DNA of 64,000 nucleotides from an uncultured Clostridia bacterium (lineage in GTDB: Bacteria; Bacillota; Clostridia; Christensenellales; CAG-314), in the NCBI GenBank assembly GCA_947628135.1, contig CANQYT010000001.1, positions 1 through 64,000 on the forward strand. Direction: 5' to 3'. The translations under genes were made by a program, and so were the position numbers. Below, in pieces: positions 1 through 7,857 of this stretch. The notes beneath the pieces were generated by a model, which saw nothing but the letters and a program-made list of their open reading frames with translations, did no database searches and was not told where the DNA came from. The first letter of the stretch is position 1. Each line of letters begins with the position of its first letter.

Positions 1-37
1 TCCGAACCATTCACTCGTTACGAGTATTTGGTTCGGA
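1..37. terminator. Inverted repeat downstream of tRNA-Leu(CAG)
   Basis: Nine-base arms TCCGAACCA (1-9) and TGGTTCGGA (29-37) enclose a second stem ACTCG/CGAGT (13-17/21-25). It lies 12 bases beyond the CCA end of the minus-strand tRNA, so it may end that transcript. Any U-tract would lie outside the window. Confidence 0.4.
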
Positions 38-48
38 TTATACTGACT

Positions 49-132
49 TGGTGCGGATGACAGGACTTGAACCTGCACGATTTCCCACATGAACCTGAAT
101 CATGCGCGTCTGCCAATTCCGCCACATCCGCA
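49..132 (-). tRNA. tRNA-Leu, anticodon CAG
   Basis: On the minus strand a complete class II tRNA is seen. Acceptor arms TGCGGAT (from 132) and ATCCGCA pair over 7 bp, CCA is encoded at 49-51, and there is a long variable arm as expected for leucine. The anticodon loop TTCAGGT closed by CATGA/TCATG gives CAG, reading CUG codons. Confidence 0.95.
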
Positions 133-144
133 AATTGCTTTTTA

Positions 145-173
145 ATTATACAGTATTTTGCCGCCGTTTGCAA
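145..173 (-). promoter_or_regulatory. Promoter of tRNA-Leu(CAG)
   Basis: On the minus strand: TTGCAA (168-173), a 17-bp spacer, TATAAT (145-150). The tRNA 5' end is 12 bases downstream of the -10 box. Confidence 0.75.
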
Positions 174-257
174 CTAAATTTAATTATTTTATTGTTGTTT
201 TCTTAATTTATGCCTTTGATAGAAAGTATATATATAAAACAAAAAGGAGGAACGAAT

Positions 258-380
258 ATGTCAACAGCAACCGTTTACGTTTGTACACAATGCGGACACA
301 CACAATATAGTCCCGGAAAGTGTACGAAATGCGGCGCACCGACCGAATCGGAAAAAGCGCTTGAATACGAAAAGGAATAG
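258..380 (+). CDS. Small zinc-ribbon protein (40 aa)
   Basis: A 40-residue ORF with a strong ribosome site (AAAGGAGG at 243-250, 7 bases before ATG) and a rho-independent terminator just after it. Two CxxC knuckles (C9/C12 and C22/C25) with intervening Gly/Pro form a minimal rubredoxin-type zinc ribbon, followed by an acidic/basic tail. Seen: the four cysteines, the ribosome site and the terminator. Inferred: it binds one zinc or iron. No enzymatic domain fits in this length. Its function is unknown; similar mini-ribbons are common, poorly studied products of Clostridia. Confidence 0.75.
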   Translation: MSTATVYVCTQCGHTQYSPGKCTKCGAPTESEKALEYEKE

Positions 381-392
381 TGCGCACACACG

Positions 393-422
393 AAACCGCA
401 AGTTTTGATACTTGCGGTTTTT
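393..422 (+). terminator. Terminator of the zinc-ribbon gene
   Basis: Perfect arms AAACCGCAAG (393-402) and CTTGCGGTTT (411-420), followed by T residues. Confidence 0.85.
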
Positions 423-504
423 CATTATGTAACAGGCGAAAGCAACGAAAATCGGTTGCGTCAACGGTACGTCGAATTGTACGCTGAGTTGCCCAAGGTT
501 ACAC

Positions 505-537
505 AAAAAAGGCTGTCCTTGTGCGGCGGACAGCCTT
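505..537 (-). terminator. Terminator of the MORN gene
   Basis: Arms GGCTGTCC (511-518) and GGACAGCC (528-535). Read on the minus strand they are followed by a T run (505-510), so this ends the minus-strand MORN transcript. Confidence 0.85.
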
Positions 538-601
538 ATCGTCATATATGGTTGCGGCAGTCCTTTTGCCGCGTGTTCAAAATGCTTGCGCGGCGCGGTA
601 T

Positions 602-1519
602 TCAGCCGACAAATTTGTCATCGGCATAAGTGCCGCTTCTACGAGATCCGTCGCTCCAAACGTACGTTCCGTAGCCTTCGCGCTTGTCGTTTTTCCATTC
701 TCCCGCATAGTAGTCGCCGTTGCTGTAAAAACATACTCCAAATCCGCTCATACAGTTTTCTTGCCAAGTCCCGGCGTATTCAGTTCCGCTGTTCCAGCGG
801 TATATACCGAACCCCTGTTTTTTGTTCCAATATCGTTCGCCCACGTATATTCCGTTTTTGTAGGTGGTCTTGCCCCAGCCGCAAGGACTGTCGATGAAAA
901 ACTCTCCGATATAGCAACTGTCAGAGTCTTTTTTTACAGCCCATTCCGCTTTGCCGCCATTAAATTCCCCCGCGGTGTAAGAGTCGTAGAAACTCGATTT
1001 GAAGAAATCGCGATGTTTATTGGCGCTGTGGACGGAAATGTCGAAATAAAACTTGTAATTTTTAAGTATGTTCATTCCGCTTTGCGTAACGGTGAACCTA
1101 TCGACGGCGTTTTTGCAGGTCGGATCGTACAGGGTAAACCGAGCGGGAGATTTCAAATCGTAGTCCAATGTGAATCTATGTGGAATCGACTTTGCACTCG
1201 CGTTCGGATCTTTGTTTGCATTGTAGAAAAAATTGGCGTATTGTATGTTATTGCGGCTGAAAATACGAATATAACCGTCCAGCAGCCCTCTCCCCGTAAA
1301 TTGACCGTTGATAGTACCGGATTCGTTCTCTCCGAAAATCTTACCTTCCCCAAATTGCACGGATCTTCCGCCCGAAAGATATCCCTGACCTATATATCCA
1401 ACAACGCCGTTGAAACTCTCTTCTATCAAATTTTCGCTTTCGATAAAATACACGTCGTTGTCCTCGTAGTTGCCGTTGCGCCCAAACCTGCACACGGCGT
1501 GTTTTGCTTGCTCAGTCAT
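602..1519 (-). CDS. MORN-repeat protein (305 aa)
   Basis: The C-terminal third has at least four consecutive MORN repeats (pattern Y-x-G-x-W/Y-x-N-x-x-x-x-G-x-G), ending in motifs such as GEWKNDKREGYGTYVW. MORN repeats are found in lipid-associated or scaffold proteins and form a beta-meander. The N-terminal ~180 residues match no family I recognise, although short G-x-G pieces near residues 40-75 may be decayed MORN units. No signal peptide or membrane segment is visible, so a cytoplasmic location is likely. The start has GGAGGT about 7 bases upstream. The gene stands alone with its own terminator. The specific role is unknown. Confidence 0.85.
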   Translation of the reverse strand: MTEQAKHAVCRFGRNGNYEDNDVYFIESENLIEESFNGVVGYIGQGYLSGGRSVQFGEGKIFGENESGTINGQFTGRGLLDGYIRIFSRNNIQYANFFYNANKDPNASAKSIPHRFTLDYDLKSPARFTLYDPTCKNAVDRFTVTQSGMNILKNYKFYFDISVHSANKHRDFFKSSFYDSYTAGEFNGGKAEWAVKKDSDSCYIGEFFIDSPCGWGKTTYKNGIYVGERYWNKKQGFGIYRWNSGTEYAGTWQENCMSGFGVCFYSNGDYYAGEWKNDKREGYGTYVWSDGSRRSGTYADDKFVG

Positions 1520-1691
1520 ATCGTACCTCCGAATGATTTTCTTTCACAATAATAACACAATTATACTTAAATTACAATATAAATAGGCAAATTCGTTTAC
1601 TTTCGGTGCACTGTGGGCGTGTTTTGCAAACCGTGACGACGGAATTTCGTCGTTTTGAGGCATAGCGCGCCAAACGGACATACAATATTTT

Positions 1692-2450
1692 ATGATGGAA
1701 CGTTTTATTAACGACGGATTTTCGGCGGTGGTGGATAGCGGAGTGGGCGGTCTCACGGTGCTGCGTCAACTTCAAAAGGACTATCCGCAGTGCAATTTTG
1801 CGTATATCGCCGACAGCGCATACTGTCCTTACGGGGTAAAAGGCGACGAACTTATACGAGCGCGCGTATTTGCCATTGCCGATTGGGCGGCGGCGCGTGG
1901 TGCAAAAGCCGTCGTGCTTGCCTGCAACACCGCGTCGGTTTTTGCAGACGAGTTGCGCAAGCGCGTCGACATACCCGTTTACGACGTAATTTCGCAAACC
2001 TGTCTCGTTGCCGCGAGTACCACGCAAAACAAACGCGTCGCGTTGCTTGCGACGGACGCGACGGTACGCAGCGAAATTTACCGAAACAGACTTGCGCGGT
2101 ACGGAGTGCGCACGCACTCTTTCGCGTGTAGCGCTTTTGTTCCGTTTGCCGAAAAGGGCGAGACGGATTCTCCCGAGTGCGTCGCCGCAATACGTTCCGC
2201 GTTGCAATTGCTGCCGCAATCAGACGCCGATACGGTAGTGTTGGGGTGTACGCATTTCCCTTTGCTGCGCAAAACGATTGAAATGTTTACGGGCGGCGCT
2301 CGGATAGTGGAGTGCGCAACGGATTTTTCCCCTCCCAAAACAGATGGCGAGGGGCGCGGCGCAACGAAATTTTTCACCACGGGCAACGATTCTATGCAAA
2401 ACGCCCTCGGTTTTTATCCGAAGGCGCGCTTTGTTCACGTGGATATTTAA
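1692..2450 (+). CDS. murI: Glutamate racemase
   Basis: Interconverts L- and D-glutamate for peptidoglycan precursor synthesis in the cytoplasm. The family signature DSGVGGLTVL is at 15-24. The two catalytic cysteines are C78 in ACNTAS and C186 in GCTHFP, and the catalytic neighbourhood YADSAYCPYG-like motif is near 38-48. At 252 aa it is of normal family length. Two in-frame ATGs (1692 and 1695) follow each other, and no Shine-Dalgarno sequence precedes them. A TACAAT hexamer ends only 5 bases before the first ATG, so the mRNA could be leaderless if that is the -10 box, though no good -35 box sits at 17 bp. The gene is converging with the ECF gene downstream. Confidence 0.95.
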   Translation: MMERFINDGFSAVVDSGVGGLTVLRQLQKDYPQCNFAYIADSAYCPYGVKGDELIRARVFAIADWAAARGAKAVVLACNTASVFADELRKRVDIPVYDVISQTCLVAASTTQNKRVALLATDATVRSEIYRNRLARYGVRTHSFACSAFVPFAEKGETDSPECVAAIRSALQLLPQSDADTVVLGCTHFPLLRKTIEMFTGGARIVECATDFSPPKTDGEGRGATKFFTTGNDSMQNALGFYPKARFVHVDI

Positions 2451-2453
2451 CAA

Positions 2454-2476
2454 ACGGCGTTCGCACTCAACGCCGT
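2454..2476. terminator. Hairpin between convergent murI and ECF genes
   Basis: ACGGCGTT (2454-2461) pairs with AACGCCGT (2469-2476). T-richness is better on the minus side, so it probably serves the ECF gene and perhaps both. Confidence 0.6.
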
Positions 2477-2502
2477 ATGTTGAAAAGCCGAATTTTCGTT
2501 CA

Positions 2503-3108
2503 TCACCGTTTCTCTTCGTCGGGCGAAGTCGTGCTTTTTTTCAACCTTGCCACCGATCTCGCAACAAAGGCAGATTCCTGCAAGGCGGCGACTATCGCGG
2601 CGTTTACCACGAGGTTGACAGCCGACATCGGCGCGCGGCCGCCAAGATACACCCAAAAAGTTTTGCTTATCGATTCGTATTGTCCCGAGGCTAATTTCCA
2701 CACCCCTATGGGGTTTGCGGGTACGTTTACGCAGTATTGAAGCCACAGTCCGAAGGTGTTCAGTCCGCAAAGGCAAACGATGTAGGTTATTATCGCGGCT
2801 ATCGCCAACTTCGCAACGCGGTGCAGTTTGAGTTTGTACGTAAGCGCGCACACAACTCCGAACAGCGTCACGGACAATGCGATGAACCAGTTGTAGTCTC
2901 CCATCGGGTGAATAAAATGCGCAATCAGATCCCCTGTAAAGCCGACAATGGCAGCCGAACCCGCGCCGAAATATATTCCGGTAAAAAAACACACCGCTAT
3001 CGTAAAAGAAACGGAATTGTTGCCCGACAAAGGAATAGTGCAGAAATTTGCAACGACCGAAAGCGCCGACAGCATAGCGATACAGCAGATGTACAAAGTT
3101 TTGTTCAC
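2503..3108 (-). CDS. ECF transporter S component (folate-type family)
   Basis: A hydrophobic 201-aa protein with about six membrane segments, resembling substrate-binding S components of energy-coupling-factor vitamin importers. The order SFTIAVCFFTGIYFG... then a GDLI motif and the C-terminal stretch GRAPMSAVNLVVNA are typical of the folate (FolT-like) group. The ligand cannot be fixed from sequence; another vitamin or queuosine precursor is possible. I chose the GTG at 3108 because AAAGGGG lies 7-8 bases upstream. A longer in-frame reading to 3222 would translate the structured leader and is rejected. The shared EcfA/T module is not in this window. Expression is probably controlled by the leader described separately. 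Confidence 0.8.
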   Translation of the reverse strand: MNKTLYICCIAMLSALSVVANFCTIPLSGNNSVSFTIAVCFFTGIYFGAGSAAIVGFTGDLIAHFIHPMGDYNWFIALSVTLFGVVCALTYKLKLHRVAKLAIAAIITYIVCLCGLNTFGLWLQYCVNVPANPIGVWKLASGQYESISKTFWVYLGGRAPMSAVNLVVNAAIVAALQESAFVARSVARLKKSTTSPDEEKR

Positions 3109-3295
3109 AAATAAAAACCCCTTTTTGCTATTGCAAAAAAGGTCCGATATGCGGCAGAAACCGCTTTTTTCCACTTCGAGCGAATGAGCCTTGATTTGAA
3201 GCAACGGACCAAACGGACGCACCGCAGAGCAAATGAGCCCTTTCGTCCGCGCTTTTTCCTAAACGCGGCACTTGACGCGCGCCGTCAACTTTGCT
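3109..3295 (-). promoter_or_regulatory. Long structured leader with terminator upstream of the ECF gene (candidate riboswitch)
   Basis: Between the promoter and the GTG start lie about 185 transcribed bases. Minus-strand order: stem CGGACG/CGTCCG (3244-3249/3214-3219) enclosing GGGCTCATTTGCTCT; then GGTCCG (3205-3210); then a second near-copy GGCTCATTCGCTC (within 3170-3190); hairpin GCGG/CCGC; then CGGACC (3141-3146) followed by TTTTTT. GGTCCG/CGGACC plus the T run is a rho-independent terminator in front of the gene. A further hairpin (CCTTTTTTGC/GCAAAAAGG) covers the ribosome site. The layout is that of a ligand- or factor-controlled leader. It does not match the THF, TPP, preQ1 or T-box consensus as I recall them. 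Confidence 0.55.
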
Positions 3296-3301
3296 GATAC
3301 C

Positions 3302-3330
3302 ATTATACTCCCTATCGCGGCAAAAGTAAA
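3302..3330 (-). promoter_or_regulatory. Promoter of the ECF gene
   Basis: Minus strand: TTTACT (3325-3330), 17-bp spacer, TATAAT (3302-3307). Predicted start of transcription is near 3295. Confidence 0.7.
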
Positions 3331-3439
3331 GCGTATAAAGGTCACAAACTCTTTTCCGCCGCCGTATATATCGAACAGCGCTTTTTACGTTTTTGTCCCA
3401 GTTACGCATATATCGTTTCGTTTGACTCAAACTACTCGT

Positions 3440-4114
3440 ATGATAATAATTTTTATCCGCGCAATAATTCTATTCGCCGTGTTGCTGCTTGTGTTCAGGC
3501 TGATGGGCAAACGGCAGATAGGGGAAATGGAACCTTTCGAATTGGTAATTACGTTGGTAATTTCGGAATTGGCGTGTATACCTATGGCGGACAGGTCTAT
3601 CCCCATTACCTTCGGCATAGTGGCGATACTGACGATGTTCGTCATACACCAATTTATTCTGATACTTTCCCACAGCGACAAACTGCAAGGGATAATCAAC
3701 GGCAAACCCGTAATGGTGGTAAACGGCGGCAACATCGACGTGCAGGCGCTTAAAAGTCTCAATATGCACGTCAACGATTTGTTGCAGGCTATGCGCGCCG
3801 CAGAGTACTTTTCTCTCGAAGAGATAATCTACGGTATAATGGAAACCAACGGGCAATTGACCGTAGTTGCCAACAAGGATATGGAAGACCGACAGCAGAC
3901 GTTGCCCGTGCCGCTTATTTTGGAGGGCAAGTGGAACGATGAGAACATCAACGGCAACGGTTTCGACAAGCGGGAGTTGCAACAATTGCTTGTCGCCGAA
4001 CACGCCAAGTTGAAAAACGTCGTTTTGCTCGCAATAGACGAAAACAACAGAATGACCGTTCAAAAGCGCAACGCCCCTATCTATTTCAAAGACGTGGAGG
4101 TGATGCGCAAATGA
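3440..4114 (+). CDS. YetF-type membrane protein (DUF421)
   Basis: A 224-aa protein with three N-terminal membrane segments (about residues 1-20, 35-55 and 60-80) followed by a soluble alpha/beta C-terminal domain. Family landmarks are RLMGKRQIGEMEPFELVITL near residues 16-35 and GKPVMVVNGG near 90. YetF/YdfS-type proteins occur in many spore formers; their molecular activity is not settled. The ATG at 3440 begins directly at the first membrane helix, although no clear ribosome site precedes it. The longer upstream reading would run back through the divergent ECF promoter and lacks hydrophobic character. The stop overlaps the start of the DUF4363 gene (ATGA), so the two are translationally coupled. 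Confidence 0.85.
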   Translation: MIIIFIRAIILFAVLLLVFRLMGKRQIGEMEPFELVITLVISELACIPMADRSIPITFGIVAILTMFVIHQFILILSHSDKLQGIINGKPVMVVNGGNIDVQALKSLNMHVNDLLQAMRAAEYFSLEEIIYGIMETNGQLTVVANKDMEDRQQTLPVPLILEGKWNDENINGNGFDKRELQQLLVAEHAKLKNVVLLAIDENNRMTVQKRNAPIYFKDVEVMRK

Positions 4115-4488
4115 CGAAAAATATTTGGGCGGGATTGATAGCGCTTGTTTTGGTGATAACCTGCGGTGTGTTGGAAGTGGTGTTGCTTTCGCAAAGTTAC
4201 GAAAAACTCGCCGCCGATTGCCGGGAAGTAATTGCCAAGTGCGACAGCGAAAGTCTCACGCTGAAAGAATACAACGAATTTCGCGACAAATGGGTGGACC
4301 TGCGCGAAAAAAGCGAATTGCTGCTTCCACACGTAGACGTATACGAAATAAACTTGCGTTTTGCCGAAGGACAGGCGTATGCGGAGGACGGCGATTATGC
4401 CCAACTCAAAGCGCAGCTTACCGTAGTGCAGGAACTGTTGGATTACGTTCCGCATCTGATGAAGCCGTCGTTGAAACACATTTTGTAA
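4111..4488 (+). CDS. DUF4363 family protein
   Basis: A 125-aa protein with one N-terminal membrane segment (residues 5-27) and an outer helical domain rich in Glu, Lys and Leu (coiled-coil-like, residues 30-110). Small proteins of this type (DUF4363) commonly follow YetF genes in Clostridia. The 4-base overlap with the preceding gene fits joint production of a two-protein membrane complex, which is an inference. No catalytic motif is visible. Confidence 0.8.
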   Translation: MTKNIWAGLIALVLVITCGVLEVVLLSQSYEKLAADCREVIAKCDSESLTLKEYNEFRDKWVDLREKSELLLPHVDVYEINLRFAEGQAYAEDGDYAQLKAQLTVVQELLDYVPHLMKPSLKHIL

Positions 4489-4511
4489 CACGGTCTGCGT
4501 AAAATACAACT

Positions 4512-4552
4512 AGCCCGCAACACGTTTCAAGCGCGTGCCGCGGGCTTTGTTT
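4512..4552 (+). terminator. Terminator between convergent DUF4363 and 870-aa genes
   Basis: AGCCCGC (4512-4518) pairs with GCGGGCT (4540-4546), with inner CACG/CGTG pairing and a T-rich tail. It may act in both directions. Confidence 0.75.
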
Positions 4553-7165
4553 TCAGTAACTGACTACCAATTCGTTTTGTTCTTTTTTGAGCGACGGCGC
4601 ATAGAAAGGCGCAAAACATTGCTGTCCGTTCAGAGTCATACATTGTACCGACGCTTTCAGAAAGGTGGTATCTATCCTTTTCCCCGCTATCGTAAGCGCA
4701 AATTGCTCCAAAACGTTTTCCGCCGAAACGCGCGGTGAGATTTGAAGTTTCCCTGCGGACAGATTCAGCCCGTACAAATTTTCCAACTGCGACACGTAGT
4801 ACCAACTTTTCGGTACGCCGTACCGATTGCACAGATCTTTCAGCCGTTCTTTTGAGGGATTGGTCAAGGGCAGCGCGCCTATTGCCTGCGCATAGGGCAG
4901 CAATTTGCTGTCCGAGGAAATTTTCTTTTTGACGTTGGCGTATTCCACAAGACATTTCACTTTGTCGAAGCACGCGAGTTTCGCCGCTTTGAGCAACACC
5001 AGCGCTTTTACGCACAATTGTTCCCCTTCGAAGTTGTCGAACATTGTTTCGTTTGCCTTTTTCAGCAATTCGGCGGGCAATTCTCCCACGAGGTTGCAGT
5101 AGTATACGACGGAAAGGGGCAGCGCAAGTCTGTCGCAAAATTCGCGCGTTTTTCCGCAGGAATCGTAGTAAAAGGCGTCACTGCTGCCGTTCTCCGTCAT
5201 CTTGACGAGATAGTCTTTTACAAATTGCGGATTGGTGTAGCAGATAGCCGCAAGAGTCAGACAATCGGGGCGTTTGAGGTAGTTGTTCAGACAAAACACG
5301 TTTTTTTCGTTTACGTAATTGAGATAGGTGGACACCAGACTTTCGTGTATAAGCGGTGCGGACTTGGGCGTTTCGTTTGCGTTTTCTACGACTAATCGAA
5401 AGTTTGTCGCTCGCGCAAAGCAGATAGCAAGGCAATTGCCCGCGCGGAGGTTGCCGCTCAGTTTGTAGCGAAGTTTTTGCTCGCAACATTCGAGCGCGTC
5501 GGAAGTGTAACTTTCCACCCGACCGAAACAGGCAACGGTGTACCGTCTGACTTCGTCCGAAATTTCGAAACGGTTTTTTTCTTTGTCGAAACTTATTTGT
5601 GCAGCGCGTTCCAGCGGAAAGTAAAACAGCGTTTGCATAGGAGAGGCGTAAACAACGTCGTATATCTTTCCCTTTGCGTGGTACAACGTCAATTGAGCGC
5701 GTTTTTCGCAGTAAACGATTTTTTCCCCTTCCAGACGGAATTTGCGCGCGTTAAGTTTCGTTGCCAAGCCGTTTTGAACGGTGTACACGCTCTCCCCCTT
5801 CACTCCGAAAGCAAATCCTTTCAGCAAAGTGGTGCAAACTCCGCTGTTGTCGGCAAAACTGCCCACGTCGCTGTTTCCCAAGCGGTAACTGAAACTCAAT
5901 TGCTCGGCGGAAGGTCTTTGCGGTTGCAACGGAGTGTACCCGTGGGAAGTCACCGCAAGGGGAAAGCCGTCTGCGTTCAATTGCGGACAGGCGACGTCCC
6001 AAAGGTAGGGACATTCTGTTGTGCCGAAACGTTGGCAATCTTCCAGCGATTGCGCGAGAGAGGCAGAGTCGTCGGCGAACACGGTCACGGCGTCGAAACG
6101 GAAACTTTCGCCCCTTTCCAACGTAATGTCAAAGGTAAGTTCGCGTTCCCCGCGGCATTGCGCGATCTGCGCTTCCGCAACGACTGCAAGCGCCGCAAAA
6201 ACGTCCGTTGCCGCGCACAGCGCGTTGCCCATACAAAAGTATTCGGCTTTGCCCGCCGTTATACGCAACGGCAGTTGCACAGTGAATTTGCGGCGGTGAG
6301 CGCCGAGGTTGGTTAGGGTAAATTTTCGTATCTCTTTGTTGTCCGAAAGAAAATAGCGCATATCCGTTTGTACCGTTTTGGTGACTGAACGAAATTCCGC
6401 CTGCCGTTTTCCGAATCGGCTTTGAACAAACGTATCGAACACGTTACGTCCGTTGGAGTACACAAACAGCCCCGTTTCCGTATGAGTGGGCTTGTTGCCG
6501 AAGCGTACCGCGCTCATACCGAGGCAATCTACTACTGCAGCTATTTGCCGTGCGGAGTAGGCGTTTTGGTAATACTTTTTGTTATCGAAAAAATCGTGTT
6601 TTAACAACTTGGGGTGAAAAAAACGCGCAAGATACGCTTCCGCACAAGCGTCGCCGTCAAGCAATCTTTGCGTTGCCGCGCAGTAGTACTTCAATTCATA
6701 CAGACGTACCGCGTCGGCAAGACAGTTTCGTTCGCGCTCGTTGAGGTCGGCTATTTCGCAAGTTTTCCGCAGTATACGCGACAGCGTTTCTCCCGCCGCA
6801 CATTGTGTGCATTTGCAAATCAATTCGGCTATCTGTTCTATGCGGGTGGCGCAGGAGTCGGACGGAAACAGCATAAAACTTTTTTTGAACAGATTGCGCA
6901 ATCGGACGTATCTTGCCCATTGTTCGTTGAAACAGCCGAGCGCAACTTTCGCCGCTTCCGAATTTGCGCGGGACAGTGCTAATCTGTTCAGGCAAAATTC
7001 CGTTTCCGCAGTTTCCACGGCGCGCGTCAGCGGAAAATACCTGTCCGTTAACCGTTCGAGTTGCTCGTAGTACTGTTGTTCGGTGACGGAGGGCGCAAGC
7101 AGAAATTCAAATCTATCCCTACGGAATTGCCAAAGCAGATTTTTATACAAGTAATTTTCAGCCAT
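4553..7165 (-). CDS. Large protein distantly like cyclic-glucan synthase/GH94 proteins (870 aa)
   Basis: No signal peptide or membrane helix is visible, so it is probably cytoplasmic. Residues ~200-400 (GLFVYSNGRNVFDTF, then a beta-rich part with KFTLTNLGAHRRKF) resemble the beta-sandwich of NdvB/cellobiose-phosphorylase proteins. Residues ~760-850 (a W-Y-x-S helix, then LYGLNLSAGKLQISPRVSAE) resemble the end of their catalytic domain. In true GH94 enzymes the middle holds a conserved catalytic Asp in an (alpha/alpha)6 barrel; I cannot find a convincing equivalent, so it may be an inactive or strongly diverged relative. The ribosome site GAGAGGT precedes ATG by 8 bases. The gene is monocistronic. 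The coding call is firm, the family assignment tentative. Confidence 0.85.
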   Translation of the reverse strand: MAENYLYKNLLWQFRRDRFEFLLAPSVTEQQYYEQLERLTDRYFPLTRAVETAETEFCLNRLALSRANSEAAKVALGCFNEQWARYVRLRNLFKKSFMLFPSDSCATRIEQIAELICKCTQCAAGETLSRILRKTCEIADLNERERNCLADAVRLYELKYYCAATQRLLDGDACAEAYLARFFHPKLLKHDFFDNKKYYQNAYSARQIAAVVDCLGMSAVRFGNKPTHTETGLFVYSNGRNVFDTFVQSRFGKRQAEFRSVTKTVQTDMRYFLSDNKEIRKFTLTNLGAHRRKFTVQLPLRITAGKAEYFCMGNALCAATDVFAALAVVAEAQIAQCRGERELTFDITLERGESFRFDAVTVFADDSASLAQSLEDCQRFGTTECPYLWDVACPQLNADGFPLAVTSHGYTPLQPQRPSAEQLSFSYRLGNSDVGSFADNSGVCTTLLKGFAFGVKGESVYTVQNGLATKLNARKFRLEGEKIVYCEKRAQLTLYHAKGKIYDVVYASPMQTLFYFPLERAAQISFDKEKNRFEISDEVRRYTVACFGRVESYTSDALECCEQKLRYKLSGNLRAGNCLAICFARATNFRLVVENANETPKSAPLIHESLVSTYLNYVNEKNVFCLNNYLKRPDCLTLAAICYTNPQFVKDYLVKMTENGSSDAFYYDSCGKTREFCDRLALPLSVVYYCNLVGELPAELLKKANETMFDNFEGEQLCVKALVLLKAAKLACFDKVKCLVEYANVKKKISSDSKLLPYAQAIGALPLTNPSKERLKDLCNRYGVPKSWYYVSQLENLYGLNLSAGKLQISPRVSAENVLEQFALTIAGKRIDTTFLKASVQCMTLNGQQCFAPFYAPSLKKEQNELVVSY

Positions 7166-7560
7166 ATCTGTTACCTCTCGTCAATTGTTGCCACAAACAG
7201 CCTTGATTACACCGTAAAAACAGCGTCTATTTCGTTATTTTGTCGATTTTTATCTTCGGGAGACGTAAATAAAATTTGTTTTCTGCACACGTTGGCACAA
7301 GTCTGTCGAATATACGGGCGGGCGGCTAAGCAAAACCGATCTGCGCCGCAAAATTTCGAAAAAGATTGACGGAGCGAAAAGAGCGATACGACCGCAAGCG
7401 CCGCGCTTTCCCGTCAACGAGCGATAAAAACGTTTTGGAGTACAGCGAAACTGTTGACGGAGCAGCACTTTCCGATTGAAAATTACCGAGTTTATTCGAA
7501 AAAAAGAAAGAATTATTAAAACTTGCCCAAAAAGAAAATTCGAAATTGTTTGGAAAGTGC
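7166..7560. other. Gene-free stretch upstream of the 870-aa gene
   Basis: Contains the untranslated leader and promoter region of the minus-strand 870-aa gene. No convincing ORF is present. GGAAAGTGC (7552-7560) recurs in inverted form near 7465-7475, and GACGGAGC-type 8-mers occur twice (near 7369 and 7455). It looks like decayed sequence continuous with the rRNA fragment next to it. Confidence 0.5.
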
Positions 7561-7760
7561 TATCTGCCGCAAGATTTCCGCATTTAGATGCCCAAGTGTG
7601 ATCTTATATCGTATCAGCACAAATTTCTCTGTGTTATCCCGTTGTATAGGGAGGTCGCTCACGTGTTACTCACCTGTCCGCCACTAATGCAAGGAGCAAG
7701 AATAGACGTGCATTATTTTTTATCGCGAATTTTACGGCAGGGCGCAAAATACTGTGCGCT
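7561..7760 (-). pseudogene. Fragment of a 16S rRNA gene (5' V1-V2 region)
   Basis: On the minus strand, AGTGGCGGACAGGTGAGTAA followed by ACACGTGAGCG and GGGATAACA is the highly conserved 5' region of bacterial 16S rRNA (E. coli about 100-170). Further upstream, CTTGCTCCTTGC and ATGCACGTC match degenerately the V1 hairpin and the ATGCAAGTCGA motif. Downstream, GCTGATACGATATAAG corresponds to GCTAATACCGCATAA, and GGGCATC...GCGGCAGATAG to the V2 helix. Similarity fades below 7561 and above about 7760. No rest of the 16S, no 23S and no 5S follows. It is too short and too diverged to be functional. Confidence 0.85.
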
Positions 7761-7807
7761 GTTATGTCTTTTTGGGGGCGCAAATGAAACAATTCGGTAC
7801 TCAAACG

Positions 7808-7838
7808 AAAAAAGTCGGGAGCAAACTTCCGACTTTTA
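7808..7838 (-). terminator. Terminator-like hairpin beside the rRNA/IS30 remnants
   Basis: AGTCGG (7813-7818) pairs with CCGACT (7829-7834), with A/T extensions on both sides. On the minus strand it is followed by a T run, so it may end transcripts from the 8.0-9.98 kb operon. Confidence 0.7.
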
Positions 7839-7857
7839 TATTTACAAGTGAATTATA

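Noticed and set aside
3108..3222. Longer N-terminal reading of the ECF gene (starting at 3222)
   Set aside because: It would translate the terminator and paired motifs of the leader; the GTG at 3108 has a good ribosome site and matches family length.
3143..3295. Known THF riboswitch in front of the folate-type transporter
   Set aside because: Expected from the family, but I could not find the conserved core of that class; left as an unassigned leader.
7588..7851. Plus-strand 87-codon ORF
   Set aside because: It is antisense to the 16S fragment and runs through a terminator hairpin; no ribosome site and no recognisable protein.
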